This document shows, piece after piece, positions 10,185 through 21,644 of a stretch of DNA of 64,000 nt. The stretch comes from Hordeum vulgare subsp. vulgare (lineage: Eukaryota > Streptophyta > Magnoliopsida > Poales > Poaceae), in contig NC_058518.1 of the NCBI RefSeq assembly GCF_904849725.1, positions 509,131,225 to 509,195,224 of the forward strand, given 5' to 3'. Position numbers and translations under genes: made by a program. The notes below the pieces were generated by a model, which saw only the letters and a list, made by a program, of their open reading frames with translations, was not told the origin of the DNA and did no database searches. Within the stretch, counting starts at the first letter, position 1, and each line of letters opens with the position of its first letter.

Positions 10185-11923
10185 TGTTGGAAATATGCCC
10201 TAGAGGCAATAATAAAATGGTTATTATCATATTTCCTTGTTCATGATAATCGCCTATTGTTCATGCTATAATTGTATTAACAGGAAACAGTAATACATGT
10301 GTGAATAAATAGATCACAATGTGTCCCAAGCAAGCCTCTAGTTGGTTGGCTCGTTAGTCAATAGATGATCATGGTTTCCTGATCATGGGCATTAGATGTC
10401 ATTGATAACGGGATCACATCATTGGGAGAATGATGTGATGGACAAGACCCAATCCTAAGCCTAGCACTAGATCGTATTGTTCGTATGCTAATGCTTTTCT
10501 AATGTCAAGTATATTTTCCTTCGACCGTGAGATTGTGCAACTCCCGGATACCGTAGGAGTGCTTTGGGTGTATCAAACGTCACAACGTAACTGGGTGACT
10601 ATAAAGGTGCACTACGGGTACCTCCGAAAGTGTCTGTTGGGTTGGCACGAATCGAGATCGGGATTTGTCACTCCGTGTGACGGAGAGGTATCTCTGGGCC
10701 CACTCGGTAGAACATCATCATGAGCTCAATGTGACTAAGGAGTTAGTCACACGATGACGTGCTACGGAACGAGTAAAGAGACTTACCGGTAACGAGATTG
10801 AACAAGGTATAGGTATACCGACGATCGAATCTCGGGCAAGTTCTATACCGACAGACAAAGGGAATCGTGTACGAGATTGATTGAATCCTTGACATCGTGG
10901 TTCATCCGATGAGATCATCGTGGAGCAAGTGGGAGCCACCATGGGTATCCAGACCCCGCTGATGGTTATTGGCCAGAGAGGTGTCTCGGTCATGTCTGCC
11001 TTTCTCCCGAACCCGTAGGGTCTACACACTTAAGGTTCGATGACGCTAGGGTTATAGGGAATTGTTATACGAGGTTACCGAAAGTTGTTCGGAGTCCCGG
11101 ATGAGATCCCGGATGTCACGAGGAGCTCCGGAATGGTCCGAAGGTAAAGATTGATATATAGGACGGATGGTTTCGGATACCGGAAGTGTTTCGGGCATCA
11201 CCGGTAACGTACCGGGACCACCGAGACCACCGAAGGGGGGCAATGACCCCGGGAGATAAGGTGGGCCAAGTGGGGGTGGGAACCAGCCCCTAGGTGGGCT
11301 GGTGCGCCTCCCCACTCAGCCCATAGCGCAAGGGAGATAAAAGGGGGGGCAAACCCTAGGCCAGGTGGGCCTAAGGCCCACCAGATGGTGCGCCACCCCC
11401 TCCTCCCCCTTCTGGCCGCCGCACCTCCCATCTGGGGGGCTGCCGCACCCCCTAGGGTGGGAAACCTAGGGGTGGCACCCCCTCTCCCCTCCCCCTATAT
11501 ATATCGGGCACTTTTGGCCATTGAGACACACGGTTTTTCCCTCTCTCTCGGCGCAGCCCTACTCTTCTTCCTCCTCCTCTCCGCCGGTGCTTGGCGAAGC
11601 CCTGCCGGGAGACCTCGTCTCTCCATCGACACCACGCCGTCGTGTTGCTGGAGTTCTTCCCCAACCTCTCCCTCCTCCTTGCTGGATCAAGGTGCGGGAG
11701 ACGTCACCGGGCTGCACGTGTGTTGAACGCGGAGGTGCCGTTGTTCGGCACTAGATCGGAATCGCTGCGAGTACGACTCCATCAACCGCGTTCTAGCAAC
11801 GCTTCCGCTTAGCGATCTTCAAAGGTATGAAGATGCTCTTACCCCTCTCTCGTTGCTGGTCTCTCCATAGGAAGATCTGAATATGCGTAGGAAAATTTTG
11901 AATTTACGCTACGTTACCCAACA
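10185..11923 (+). repeat. 3' LTR of element A (1,739 bp, complete)
   Basis: The LTR starts TGTTGGAAATATGCCC and ends ACGTTACCCAACA. Its TATA box is at 11497-11505. It serves as the reference for placing the element B insertion, since 2626 corresponds to 11474. The base run after it (CGCTC, 11924-11928) should be the right target duplication; the left copy lies outside the window. Confidence 0.92.
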
Positions 11924-12851
11924 CGCTCACCCGAGTCGCACCGCCCATCCACCTCATTCATCTTCGTCCAGCACCAGCCCATCGTCAGCGTCACCGTCGT
12001 CTTCCCCGACCGCTTCATCTACTTCGACCACCGCGGGCAACATCAGGCCCCCGCCGATTTGCGCCGCAATCGTCGTCGAGTCCTTCTCTGCTAGCCTCCT
12101 CAACATGACGTACAGGTTGTGTGCAGGTCCCCGTCTTCGCATGCCCGGTGCTGGCAACACCGACGTGTGCCTTCATCCCGGTGTGTTCCTAGGCCTGGCA
12201 AACCTGGAGCAACGCATCGTCAACATTGGCTTCGTCCGTCTATGCATGCACGGTGCTGGCAACACCGATGCGTGCCTTCGTCCATGATGTGTCCCCGGGC
12301 TTGACAAACTCGGCGCGACGCGTCTCAACTACGTCTTCTTCCCGGCGCACCACTGCTTCGACACCTTTGCGCCCATGACTAACTCGGCGCCTCCTTGCGC
12401 CCGCGGCTCCATGACGACTTCCTCGACACCGGCTACCCCGACTCGACATCGACCACGGTGTTCTTCGCACAGCTACCTCGACCACGGCTACACCACCCTA
12501 CGCTCTCGGCTACCTCGACCAACGCACAAAAGGCTACCGCCTTGCTTGAGCAACCTTGTCGGTTTCCACTCCAGCCACAACTTCCACGATGCATCGACCG
12601 TTACGACTGTGGGGGGATGATCGTCGGCTTACCTTCGGATTCTTCTTCAGTCTCACCGTCTGCGCCGTTACCGTTGTGACTGCGGGGGGATGTTGAGTAA
12701 TGTGGTTGTTTAGGAAAGTATAGATAGACTAGGATTTGTTCCTGCCTTGACTTGTACTCCAAGATGATCATGTACTTCTATATATATACCCACGAGGCTC
12801 CAGCAATACAATAATTAACTATTCCACCAATCCCTATTCTCTCCTTCAACA
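11924..12851 (+). mobile_element. 3' tail of an older short-LTR copia-type element
   Basis: A GC-rich, proline/serine/threonine-type stretch without a conserved frame leads to a polypurine tract (CTGCGGGGGGA) and a 161-bp LTR at 12691-12851. The LTR starts TGTTGAGTAATG and ends CTCCTTCAACA, and includes TATATATATACC. No RT or RNase H is recognisable. Element A begins its right flank here, so A probably inserted into this element. The internal part contains a 66-bp direct repeat with a 105-bp period (near 12138 and 12243). Confidence 0.65.
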
Positions 12852-13551
12852 GCAATGAAAGTTTCCATGCTCTTCTTTTTTCCGCACAAACGTGAATTTT
12901 CATAAACTGAAACCATCCGCAGTTGATCTCATGGCTGACAGGCTCCTGGCAAATAGAAGATCCGAAGAAAACAGTAAGAACTTTTGAGCCATTGAATCCA
13001 ACACCCTGTAATAATAATCAAATCTCGACTGGAATTAGTACGACAAAATATAGCCTTGTCCATGATATCATACTCCCCATCCAGAAAATCGTGAATTGGA
13101 GAAGAAGTTGATGTATATGCCAAGTAGAGCAGGAAAAATTATAATGCCTTAATCATCACACAGTCAAAACATTATGAAAAATAAGAATCTTCCGATCTTT
13201 TTAGATCAAACATAATTAAGCTTACTAGTCCGAATCATTGATCAGAAATTCAGAAGTGATGTGAGATCCTCACCCGACAGAGAAAAGGTTGCCGTGGGAC
13301 AAATCAAGAAACATATTATCCCAGTTTTAAATAAATCCAGAAGTAAATCAAGCAACCAGAACCACCGCCCGTTGGCCATAGGCCATAGAGGACAGTCATA
13401 TCGTAGGAAAAAAAGGAGTGTGCTGGCAGGCAGACAACTATGCTGGAGCAGATGATGCCAGCTTGAAGTGAATCCATGCGAAACCATTTTTAGAAACATT
13501 ATTCCAGCCATCTCAGGCCATTTGCATTTGAAACCGTTGGATCATCAGCTG
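12852..13551. other. Intergenic stretch, nothing recognised
   Basis: AT-rich sequence with short open frames on both strands that lack family resemblance, splice logic or codon bias. No TE termini were recognised. Confidence 0.5.
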
Positions 13552-13553
13552 TA

Positions 13554-13665
13554 CTCCCTCCGTTCGGAAATACTTGTCTTAGAAGTAGATGTATCTAGAC
13601 TTATTTTAGTTATAGATACATCCATTTTATACATTTCTAGGATAAGTATTTCCGGACGGAGGTAG
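13554..13665. mobile_element. Stowaway MITE, Thalos-like
   Basis: The 112-bp element has terminal inverted repeats. The left begins CTCCCTCCGTTCGGAAATAC and the right, reverse-complemented, begins CTACCTCCGTCCGGAAATAC. It is flanked by TA (13552-13553 and 13666-13667). This is the standard Tc1/mariner-derived Stowaway structure. The Thalos name is from recall. Confidence 0.88.
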
Positions 13666-13667
13666 TA

Positions 13668-14816
13668 CACATTTTCAGCTGTCCAGCTGATTTTTAATCC
13701 CCCCTGGACCGCTGTCCGTGCTGGGCCGCTGCTCGGGTGACACTTTTGAGCCCGTGATCTTAGTTTGGGCCTACTGGGCTTACATCAGTTTCCATCATCC
13801 GTGCAGTGAGAGGAAAAGAACTGGCTTGCCTCAAAAAAAAAAAAAGAATAGGTTGTGGGCTTTGCTTGAAAAAAAGGAAAAGAACAAGCCTCTACACAAT
13901 CCTTCTTCCTCTCGCTTGGCCGCAACCCTGACATGGCGACGGACGGTGGACATGAGTGACGACCCCCATAGAGACCGCGAGCCGGGCTAGGCAATGCGAT
14001 CATGCGGCCTTGGCCGTCACCGCAGCGAACCATGCGACCAAGCAGGTTCGAGCATCCTACGCAGGTAGAGGTGATAAGACAAAGCGGTGGTAGACTGTTT
14101 AGTGAAACGGATATGCCAGGATTGAAGGAGGCAATCAATTGTCAGTTTCAATGAGAATTCTCATCGCGGGTGACTTGCGCCACTCACCGGCGACAATTAA
14201 TGCTATAATGCTTTTAAATAAGGATCACACAACCAAGCCTAGTATATGAAGTAGTTTCATCCAAAAGGCACAAATAAAAAAGTCACTTCAGGACACTACT
14301 TGGGTTTTCTCTTTTTCTTCGCGACTACGGCATTTAGGACACTTGTTCCCTTCAAGCTTCGACGATGAGCCTGAAGATCCACCTCCCCCCAGCCAACCGC
14401 TCATGCAATCAGTGGCGGTGAGGTGGGATCCCAGTGCTTCAGCTTTAAGGTACGGTCTTTTTCTCGAAAGGACATCTTTTGGGCGGATGGTGACACTTTA
14501 TCTTTGAGTTGGTCTTTTGGACTCTAATCCTCCTCAAGTTCTCCCATTACGACGGAATCGACGAAGCTTTGACATAGATTCTTGTCGTCTTCTTAGGACG
14601 ACGAGGTCATGGTTTATCGCAGAGCACTGACTACAATAAGATTTGGTGTCAGTCACCTCAGATCGATCTAAAGGTTCAATGACGACAACTTTTACTCCGT
14701 GGCATTGGTCCTTAGTGACATTTTGGTTGCCGTTGACAAGGTCAAGCCGGCGCGCTCAAAGTGAACTCGACCTGAACTTCTCGCAAAAAGTAAATAACTA
14801 AAACTGATTTTTTAAT
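13668..14816. other. Intergenic stretch, nothing recognised
   Basis: Mixed-composition DNA with an A-rich run near 13823-13836. Reading frames are short and unlike known families. It ends at the T-rich flank (TTTTTTAA) of the Mutator-like element. Confidence 0.45.
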
Positions 14817-14835
14817 AGCTTTTTTACCGTACCCT
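14817..14835 (+). repeat. Left terminal inverted repeat of the Mutator-like element
   Basis: This 19-bp sequence matches the reverse complement of 21376-21394 at 17 positions. A T-rich flank precedes it. No longer uninterrupted pairing was found inside. Confidence 0.6.
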
Positions 14836-15916
14836 ATACTGTTCAGAGGGGAGGCAGCAGTATAACATAATCAAACCGTCAATTTTCCTAAGGGTACGAT
14901 GGGTAGAAAAATATGTTAGTTAATTTATTACTAACTATGGAGCAGACTTCACGCCCACGAAGCGGTGCCCTGGTCCTTCGCGTCCTTATCCTTGCCGCGG
15001 CTCCTGCTCCTTCTCCCTGCCGTCGCCGCCGCCGCCACCCGTCGCCGCCGCCGCCGCCCGTCGCTCTAGCCCCGCCCTCGTGGACCTCTGCGGCTCCCTG
15101 CTCCTTCTCCCTGCCGTCGTCGCCGCCGCCACTCGCCGCCGTGGCCACTGCCGCTCGCGTCGTTCTCCCTGTCGTCGCGGCTCCCTGCTCCTTCTCCCTG
15201 GCGTCGCCGCCGCCGCCGTGGCCACCGCCGCACGCGTTGTTCTCACTGTCGCCGCCACGGCCGCCACCGCCACTCGACATAGTTGGCCCCGCCATCTTGG
15301 ACCTCCGCGGCGCGTCCTCAACCTGGTAAGGTCTCTGTTCTGTTCGAATCCCGTGTTGAATAAATCCTAGTGCATCTTCCTCTATTAGATAGCTAGTTTT
15401 CTCAAACTGTACTGTAGCGAATCGTGAGGTCTACTCTTGCTTTTGTAATTCAGAATAAGAGGAATAGAACTGCAGTAAGAAAAGTTGCAGCTTTCAGGCA
15501 ACACAAACACACTGTCCACTTCTCTGTCAGTTCATTGCAATTGCGTTCTTCAATCTTCAGTGATAACATCCCTTCTGAACAGAGATCATCATAATCTGCG
15601 TGTTACTCCCCTATGGGTTTTGGTTAAATCACTCTTCTAGTTTGACCTTTGGACAAATCTGCATATTCCTACTAGTTTGGCCTTTGGACAAATATGCATA
15701 TTCCTATTAGTCTGCGGGTAGTACTAAATTGTTTCTGCTTAAATCACTCTTCTATGGTGCTGGTTCTGTTGGTGCAAATCGGGAAGTGCTTACTGGAGTA
15801 TATCTAATGTTTCTATTTGATTATGTACACAAGCATTGTTACTGATACGTGTTTTAGTTTCATGGGTGGAATTCAAATAACTTAGATTTGATTCTTTTTT
15901 AATTGCAGGGTTTGAC

Positions 15917-18044
15917 ATGGAATATGGGAGTGCCACCCTCGAGAACATTGCATAATATGACATGGTGATCAGTCAAATTTTTGGCAGCGAGGAAGAAGGT
16001 TACAATTACTATAATGCATATGCTCGGTCAAAGGGTTTTGGTGTTAGGAAGGAAGAACTGACCAGGAAGTCGGGCACGAACATAGCTTTTCGTCGCCTTT
16101 ATGTCTGTTGTAAAGAAGGATATCGGGCGAGGAAGCACTTCGAAAAAATTGAACGAGTGCGAACTCCTAGGCCGCTGTCACGTTGTAGATGTGGCGCCGG
16201 ATGGAGATCGAGCTTCGTATGGATAATGGTGAATGGTTTGTAAAAGATTTTGTGGACGAACATAACCATCCACTCGCTAAGCCTGACCAGACAGCTTTCA
16301 TAAGATCACATCGCGGACTGAGTGATGTGCAAAAGGCTGATGTCATTGAGTATGAAATTGGTGGCCTTCGGACACATCAAATAATGGAAGTAATGGAGAA
16401 GGATAGTGGTGGTTACAGCAAGGTAGGCTTTATTTCTCGGGACCTGTATAATTTTGTTGCCAAGTACAAGAAGGAAAGGATAGAAGGTCGTGATGCCGAA
16501 TTTGTACTCCGTTATATGGCAGCCCGAAAAGACACGGATGGCGAATTTTTTCCAAGTACACCACTGATAGTGAAGGGCATCTGCTGAACATCTTTTGGGC
16601 AGACGCACAGTCTCGGATTGACTATGATGCCTTTGGTGGCATCGTGATCTTTGATAGCACTTACTGTGTAAACAAATACACAACCTGCCATTTGTCCCCT
16701 TCATAGGAGTGAATCACCATCGCAGCACAACCGTGTTTGGCTTCGGTATTGTCTCGGATGAGACCGAGGCATCTTTTGTGTGGTTGCTTGAAGCATTTTT
16801 GGAGTCAACGAAGCAGAAACATCCTAGATCAGTAATCACCGATGGTGACCATGCGATGGCGAAGGCAATAGCGGCGGTTTTGCCAAACACAGATCATCGG
16901 TTGTGCAGTTGGCACATCGAGCAAAACATGATACGAAACCTACGGAAGCAAAAGCTCAAGGACTTTAGGGAATTTGTTTATCACATCTGGGATGTCGATG
17001 AGTTTGAGAAACGTTGGGTTGAGTTTATGGTGGATTATGATATCTCTGAAAAAGATGCTTGGATTATGAGGATGTACGAGCTGAGGAAGAAGTGGTCTAG
17101 GGCCTATACGAAAGGTAGATATTTCCTTGGCATGCAGAGCAATCAGCGTAGCGAAAGCCTAAACTGTAGGCTTCATAAGAATCTGGATAGGAGAATGTCA
17201 CTTGTTGATTTGCTAGAGCACTCGGATAACTGTTTATCGCGTATCCGCAAGAATGAGGCTGAGTTGGATGCTACAGCTTCGGACACAATACCATTTACTG
17301 AATTAGCAGCTGAACCGCTTGAGAAAAGTGTTGTTCTCATTTATACTCCAGTGATGTTCAAGAAGGTAAAACAACAAATCGAGCAATTGTCAAAATGGGA
17401 AGTAGCAGAAGTGACTAAGAATGACGATGTTGTTCTGTATACAGTCGCTCGCAAAGAGAGTATGCATGTGACGTATGATGTGAGGTTTGACATGGCAGGC
17501 CCGTTGCGTCAGAGTGTGAATTGCCGTTGTCTGAAGATGTACTCGGAGGAGATCCCGTGTGCACACACTTTTTCTGTTCTAAAATACCTTGGCTTAGTCA
17601 ACATTCCTAGGTGTTGTGTCTCGACAAGATGGACGATGGTCGGCAAGTCCGCATTTGACTCAGAGAGGAATGGTAATATGCACGATTGGTCTGAGCGGAT
17701 GGATCGATACCATGAACTCCGCAACATTTGTAGTATGTATTTATTAAAAGCTTCAAACAGCACGGAGATGTCACAGAAGGTGATGGCTTTTCTCAAGGGT
17801 ATTATAGCTGAAGGCGAGGAAGACAGTGGGAAAAATGAGGCGGCATCACTGGGCCCTCTTCCAGCATATTTTTCAGGGTCAAACCAAGCATGTCGAGGAA
17901 ATGTCTGGAATCCAAAATAAAATAAAATCGAAAGGAGCTCCATCCAAGACATCCAACAAGAGGTGGAAGCCGAGATTTGGAAAGAAAAAAATGTTTAGCA
18001 CAAGTGATGCATCTCCTGGAACTTTTTTTGGTTGCATTGTGTGA
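15917..18044 (+). pseudogene. FAR1/FHY3-like MULE transposase, multiply frameshifted
   Basis: This transposase type cuts and inserts its element in the nucleus. The FAR1 DNA-binding domain (FGSEEEGYNYYNAYARSKGFGVRKEE) begins at 15962. DEHNHPLAKP and a GLRTHQIMEVME segment follow, then the MULE core (VITDGDHAMAKAI, LCSWHIEQNM). A SWIM finger (CRCLKMYSEEIPCAH) lies near 17520-17570. The frame shifts near 16190-16200, 16550, 16680 (apparent 2-bp insertion) and 17890. A further ATG at 15917 meets TAA at 15953 after 12 codons. An intron, GT at 15326 to AG at 15908, precedes the start. Confidence 0.85.
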
Positions 18045-18305
18045 CAACACATTTAGTATGCTTAACAGGTATGACTTTTAAGAAAATATATATGCAGTAC
18101 ATGATGAAACGGAAGGAGTACTAGTTAATAAGTTGCAACCTTTTTAAATAAGTTATGTCAATTACTTGTGATTACTGGACTAGTTGTTGCTCTGCCATTT
18201 GATTGCATGAGCATGTGACAAATTTCATTGTACTTATAATCTACTTGCTTTTACTGAATTTACATTGGCTCTAATATGCATTGTTCGTCCATAATAACTA
18301 ATCAG

Positions 18306-18490
18306 ATTCGATATACATAACATCGGTACAAGCGGCACCGAATACCCAGCATCGTATGCCATTGTGTACCGAAACATGGCGATATTGGGTGTGGATGGCT
18401 TCAACACGCTTCCAGCGAACTGCATGACTCTGTGCTACATCTTCTTCGCTGCAGCTATTGCCATCAACCTGATAAGAGACAAGGGACAAC
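18306..18490 (+). pseudogene. Captured exon fragment of a YSL (yellow stripe-like) metal transporter
   Basis: After a good 3' splice signal (TAACTAATCAG) the frame reads [20 protein letters not shown], then [22 protein letters not shown] and NLIRD. I recognise this as the conserved YSL/oligopeptide-transporter region between late membrane helices. Intact YSLs carry metal-nicotianamine complexes and are about 670-700 residues long. Only about 60 are present here and no flanking exons follow. It lies inside the Mutator-like element downstream of its transposase, so it is a transduplicated fragment. The family call is from recall of motifs. Confidence 0.72.
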
Positions 18491-19137
18491 GGCAAGCCAC
18501 GACCACGCATCAGCATCAGCATGTAATTACAGCCACTTCCCAGGACACTTGTTTTGTAGCCCAGAAGTTAGGTCCATGCAAACGAGAATTATCCGTATGA
18601 ATCCAATTTCCGAAACGATTGTAGCTGTTCCTTCACAATGTAAAAAAGGAAGAGGAAAAGACTCAAGAGGCAGAACAACAGATTAGGTGTAGCATAATTT
18701 AACATTTTTTTCTGCCTTGTGTAACTATGGCATGTTGTTCTGCCCGGTAGGCTGCAAGTTGTGTACTTGTGAGTTGTGTGACATGTTCCTGCAGAAAGCT
18801 GGTGCTTCCATTACTGAGGTTACAATACAACTGTTTGTCTAGCCTCGGATTGAAGAAATGCACGTTCAGGTTCAGTTTCAGAACCCTGAATTCGCAACGA
18901 CGAAGTTCCATGTGTTGGAGAGTGTGTGTGTCCGGTGTGTTGGTCATGGCCCACCATCAGGAGAGTGCGTGTGTAATTAAAAAATCCAGTAGAAGTAACA
19001 CAGGGTGATAATAATAATTCAGTCAGAACAATTCAGTTGGCCCACTACCATTAGACTTTGGAGCACCAAGATTTAAACACTTCTAAACTTAATGGGTCAA
19101 TTAGTGATTGCCTAGTCAACGAGTCCAGCACAAGCAT

Positions 19138-19275
19138 GGCAGGTCTTAGTATCACTAATCTAAGCTTAAGAAACAACAACCTCTCGGGTGCATTTCCTTT
19201 GCTGCTGCAGAAATGTACACGACTTAAACAATAATCAGTTCTCTGGGACTTTACCAGCATGGATTAGGGAGAAGC
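19138..19275 (+). pseudogene. Captured leucine-rich-repeat fragment
   Basis: One frame reads LSLRNNNLSGAFP and the next frame, after a one- or two-base slip, reads NNNQFSGTLPAWI. Both are plant-type LRR repeats (LxLxxNxLSGxxP). It lies 230 bp upstream of two SRF-type kinase exons on the same strand, so all three pieces may come from one LRR receptor kinase. It is a broken reading frame with no start. Confidence 0.6.
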
Positions 19276-19501
19276 TACTTACATGGAAATCAAGACGCCA
19301 TGAATGTTGGCGTCGACTGGAATCCTACAGGGTAGGCAGGGCGGCCAGCCATCGTGGCCTCCTCTGCCAAAAACGACCAGCCTACGTAGTGGACGAGCAG
19401 TAGACGTCGGTTTCAAGGCCGAGCAGTAGACACCAGCGTTAATCCTTCGTGTTAATCTAGAAATAAAATTCATATCAGAAACAATCATGTGAATTCTGCA
19501 G

Positions 19502-19637
19502 GTACCTACATGAAACATGTTCGCCATCTATGGTCCACAAGAATTTTAAGTCATCAAATGTTTTACTGGATAGTGAGCTGAACCCCCACCTTTCAGATTC
19601 TGGATATGGAGATTTTATTCCAAACCAGGAATTCCAG
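19502..19637 (+). pseudogene. Captured kinase exon (subdomains VIb-VII) of an SRF-type LRR receptor kinase
   Basis: The exon is bounded by TTCTGCAG at its 5' side and CCAG|GTAATG at its 3' side. It reads [20 protein letters not shown], then [14 protein letters not shown]. The catalytic-loop position is HKN instead of HRD, and SDSG replaces DFG. Both are features of the atypical STRUBBELIG-receptor family. The exon ends in phase 0, matching the start of the next captured exon. Confidence 0.75.
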
Positions 19638-20069
19638 GTAATGTCATGCACAATATCCTCAGTCTTCCTGACAACCTGCAGGAATATCACATAATTTAAG
19701 ATTAACATCATCAAAGGAAAATGCTGGAATTATTTGTCATTTTGCAGCCGAAAATGCTGCATATTACTATTTTATTTATGCTATTATATCCAAAGTTAAA
19801 TATTCAAATAGCACGACGTCAATTTAATCAAGGATAATTTTAGTGAATCAAGCATGAGTTGTTGTTCAAGTAACATAATAAAGTTAGCTAGGATCGTATA
19901 ACTATTACTTCTTGTTTGTTGGATGCAAGGCTAGATAGTATCGGATCAAACAAGTGAGATGATACTGAGTTTGGTGTTCTGCACATTTCACAATGCAAAT
20001 GCTAATGATCATAATTTAGGAGCAAACATTTATATCAACAATTACTTACTTGCGTAGCATCAATTCCAG

Positions 20070-20197
20070 GAATCAGAAGAAAACTCAGGATATAGGGCAC
20101 CTGAGGCAGCCATGTGCCAATACTCACTAAAGAGCGATGTATATAGCTTCAGAGTCGTCATGTTAGAGCTCCTGACTGGCCGCAAACCATTTGACAG
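20070..20197 (+). pseudogene. Captured kinase exon (subdomains VIII-IX) of an SRF-type LRR receptor kinase
   Basis: The exon runs from ATTCCAG| to GACAG|GTACGC and reads [20 protein letters not shown], then [15 protein letters not shown]. It is in phase with the exon at 19502-19637, with a 432-bp intron between. Two neighbouring exons with their intron were therefore copied as genomic DNA and not from mRNA. One substitution, YSFR for YSFG, is visible. No further kinase exons follow. Confidence 0.78.
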
Positions 20198-20558
20198 GTA
20201 CGCATCACAATCAAATACTACTGCACAATCCATCATCTCTTCCTGAAACTGTTTCTGAACTCCCCCAGCCCCAGGAATATCCAGGCAACTCCCTGCAAAC
20301 TGTGATAACAACATGTAGTCCTCTAAAGTGTACTGAACTTCCAGTTACTGTTTGAAATGTAATCACTGCAAGTCCCGGCCACGATCCAAGCAGTCGCTGG
20401 TCCGATGGGATGGTGGTGAAATGAATCACTGCAAGTAGTGTGACAGCAGCCTCGCCCACGGCCCCTAGTGCGGCGACTGCCTCGCTTGCGACCCCGTCCT
20501 CGCCGCCGCAGGCAGCGCTTTCCGCGCGGTCGATGGCGCGAGCGTCTTCCCCGCCGCC

Positions 20559-20819
20559 TTAGCAGGCCTTGACCTCGAGGTCCTCGGCCCCTGCTCCGCC
20601 TCCGCCGCCGCGGCGACGGGCGGCTTCTCCTGGGGTCACCCCGGCCAGGGTCACCTCGGAGCGCTTGTTGGACAGGGGGCCCAGCCCGGCCAGGGTCACC
20701 TTGGAGCGCTTGTTGGGAGAGGCGGAGGACGGGTGCTGCAGCGGCGACGACGGCGCGCGCTTCCCGCCGCCCTTTCCCTGTCCGCTGCCGTCCGCGGAAC
20801 TACGACGAGTGTCCACCAT
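20559..20819 (-). pseudogene. Possible captured N-terminal exon (FHA/AAA-ATPase-like)
   Basis: On the minus strand a frame from ATG 20819 reads MVDTRRSSADGSGQGKGG, then KRAPSSPLQ and SPNKRSKV. It resembles the MVETRRSS...KRSK start of a plant AAA-ATPase group, from recall only. A GC-rich segment with a short internal duplication (NKRSKVTLAG / NKRSEVTLAG) follows. It could instead be ordinary GC-rich arm sequence of the Mutator-like element. Confidence 0.3.
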
Positions 20820-21375
20820 GCACTCTTTCTCTTTTCGGAAGGACTCCGCGGCGCCGCTCCCCGCAGCGCGGCGACGAGGAGGAGGAGCGGGAGTAGGAGG
20901 GGTAGGTGCCAGCGGCGACGAGGCGAAGGAGCCATGGGTCCCTATCTGTGCGGCGGAGGGAGGGCAACACACGCCGGTGGTGGCCAAAACCCTAGTGAGC
21001 GCACGACTCCGCGACGCCCGCGGCTGGCGCCGCTCTCCGCAGTGTGGCGACGACGACGAGGAGCGGGAGCAGGAGGGGGAGGTGTCGGCGGCTACGATGA
21101 GTAGGGGGCGGAAGGGCAACACACAACGGCGACAGCCGGAACCCTATCGAGTGTGAGCGTGGTGGGGAACGAACTGGGAGGGACAGGATGGGGTGGAATG
21201 GCCTCGCGGGCGGCTGTTTTTTTTTCTTCCCAAAATGCCCTCGCCACGTCTATACTGGAGGACTCGAGCCGCACAGTGCAGGCTATAGAGTTCACGATTC
21301 CATCTCTCGAACTGGGGCAGTATAACTCACTCGTCACCGTTCGTTAAGTAAGATTTGACGGCTGATATTTCACCC

Positions 21376-21394
21376 AGGGTACCGTAAAAGAGCT
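21376..21394 (-). repeat. Right terminal inverted repeat of the Mutator-like element
   Basis: AGGGTACCGTAAAAGAGCT pairs with the left end. It lies 250 bp upstream of the sorting-nexin start codon. Confidence 0.6.
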
Positions 21395-21644
21395 CTTTTT
21401 TAAAGATAAGAAGCCAATTTGTAATTAATTAGTTACTAGTAGGAGTATAATAAATAAAGCTGGAGTATATAATTTCCTTGCCAACTGGTCCAACTCACAT
21501 CGAGCGGGGCCCACGTTACAGTGACCTGGCGCAAACAAGAATACCGCAACAGAAAACAAAAGAGAAATTCCAGTCGCCCGGAAAAAGCCACAACTGCCGT
21601 CCCCTTTCCGGCCGCCTCGTCCCCACCCGCCGCCGCGCGGGAGG

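Larger units (their letters stand above)
2626..11923 (+). mobile_element. Angela-like Ty1-copia retrotransposon (element A), nested and decayed
   Basis: The order is partial 5' LTR (2626-3075), tRNA primer site, about 1.26-kb leader, gag, protease, integrase, RT, RNase H, polypurine tract (AAGTGGGAGA near 10173-10184) and full 3' LTR (10185-11923). It is interrupted by a solo LTR at 5859-7674 and truncated on the left by element B. Comparing the 450 bp of LTR present in both copies I count about 5 substitutions (about 1%). This implies a young insertion, roughly a few hundred thousand years at commonly used grass LTR rates. Pol carries a frameshift and two in-frame stops, so the copy is not autonomous. 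Confidence 0.92.
14817..21394 (+). mobile_element. Mutator-like element (FAR1/Jittery type) carrying captured host gene fragments
   Basis: The ends are AGCTTTTTTACCGTACCCT (14817-14835) and its inverted partner at 21376-21394, 17 of 19 bases matching. TTTTTTAA flanks both sides (offset by one base), a near-fit to the usual 8-9 bp target duplication. Inside are a GC-rich first exon, an intron, a FAR1-type MULE transposase with frameshifts, then fragments of a YSL transporter, an LRR gene and an SRF-type kinase, and a GC-rich right arm. Both arms carry a GCAGTATAAC motif near the ends. The boundaries rest on short repeats, so they are less certain than those of the retroelements. Confidence 0.7.

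Noticed and set aside
13242..13511. 89-codon minus-strand frame
   Set aside because: No motif, unfavourable start context, and no splice partners nearby.
14888..15370. Long overlapping proline/arginine/alanine-rich frames
   Set aside because: They arise from a CCG/GCC-rich first exon or arm of the Mutator-like element. All six frames are open there and none has domain character.
20569..21156. 195-codon plus-strand frame in the right arm of the Mutator-like element
   Set aside because: Same GC-rich effect. The opposite-strand N-terminal resemblance at 20819 is the only weak lead and is listed separately at low confidence.
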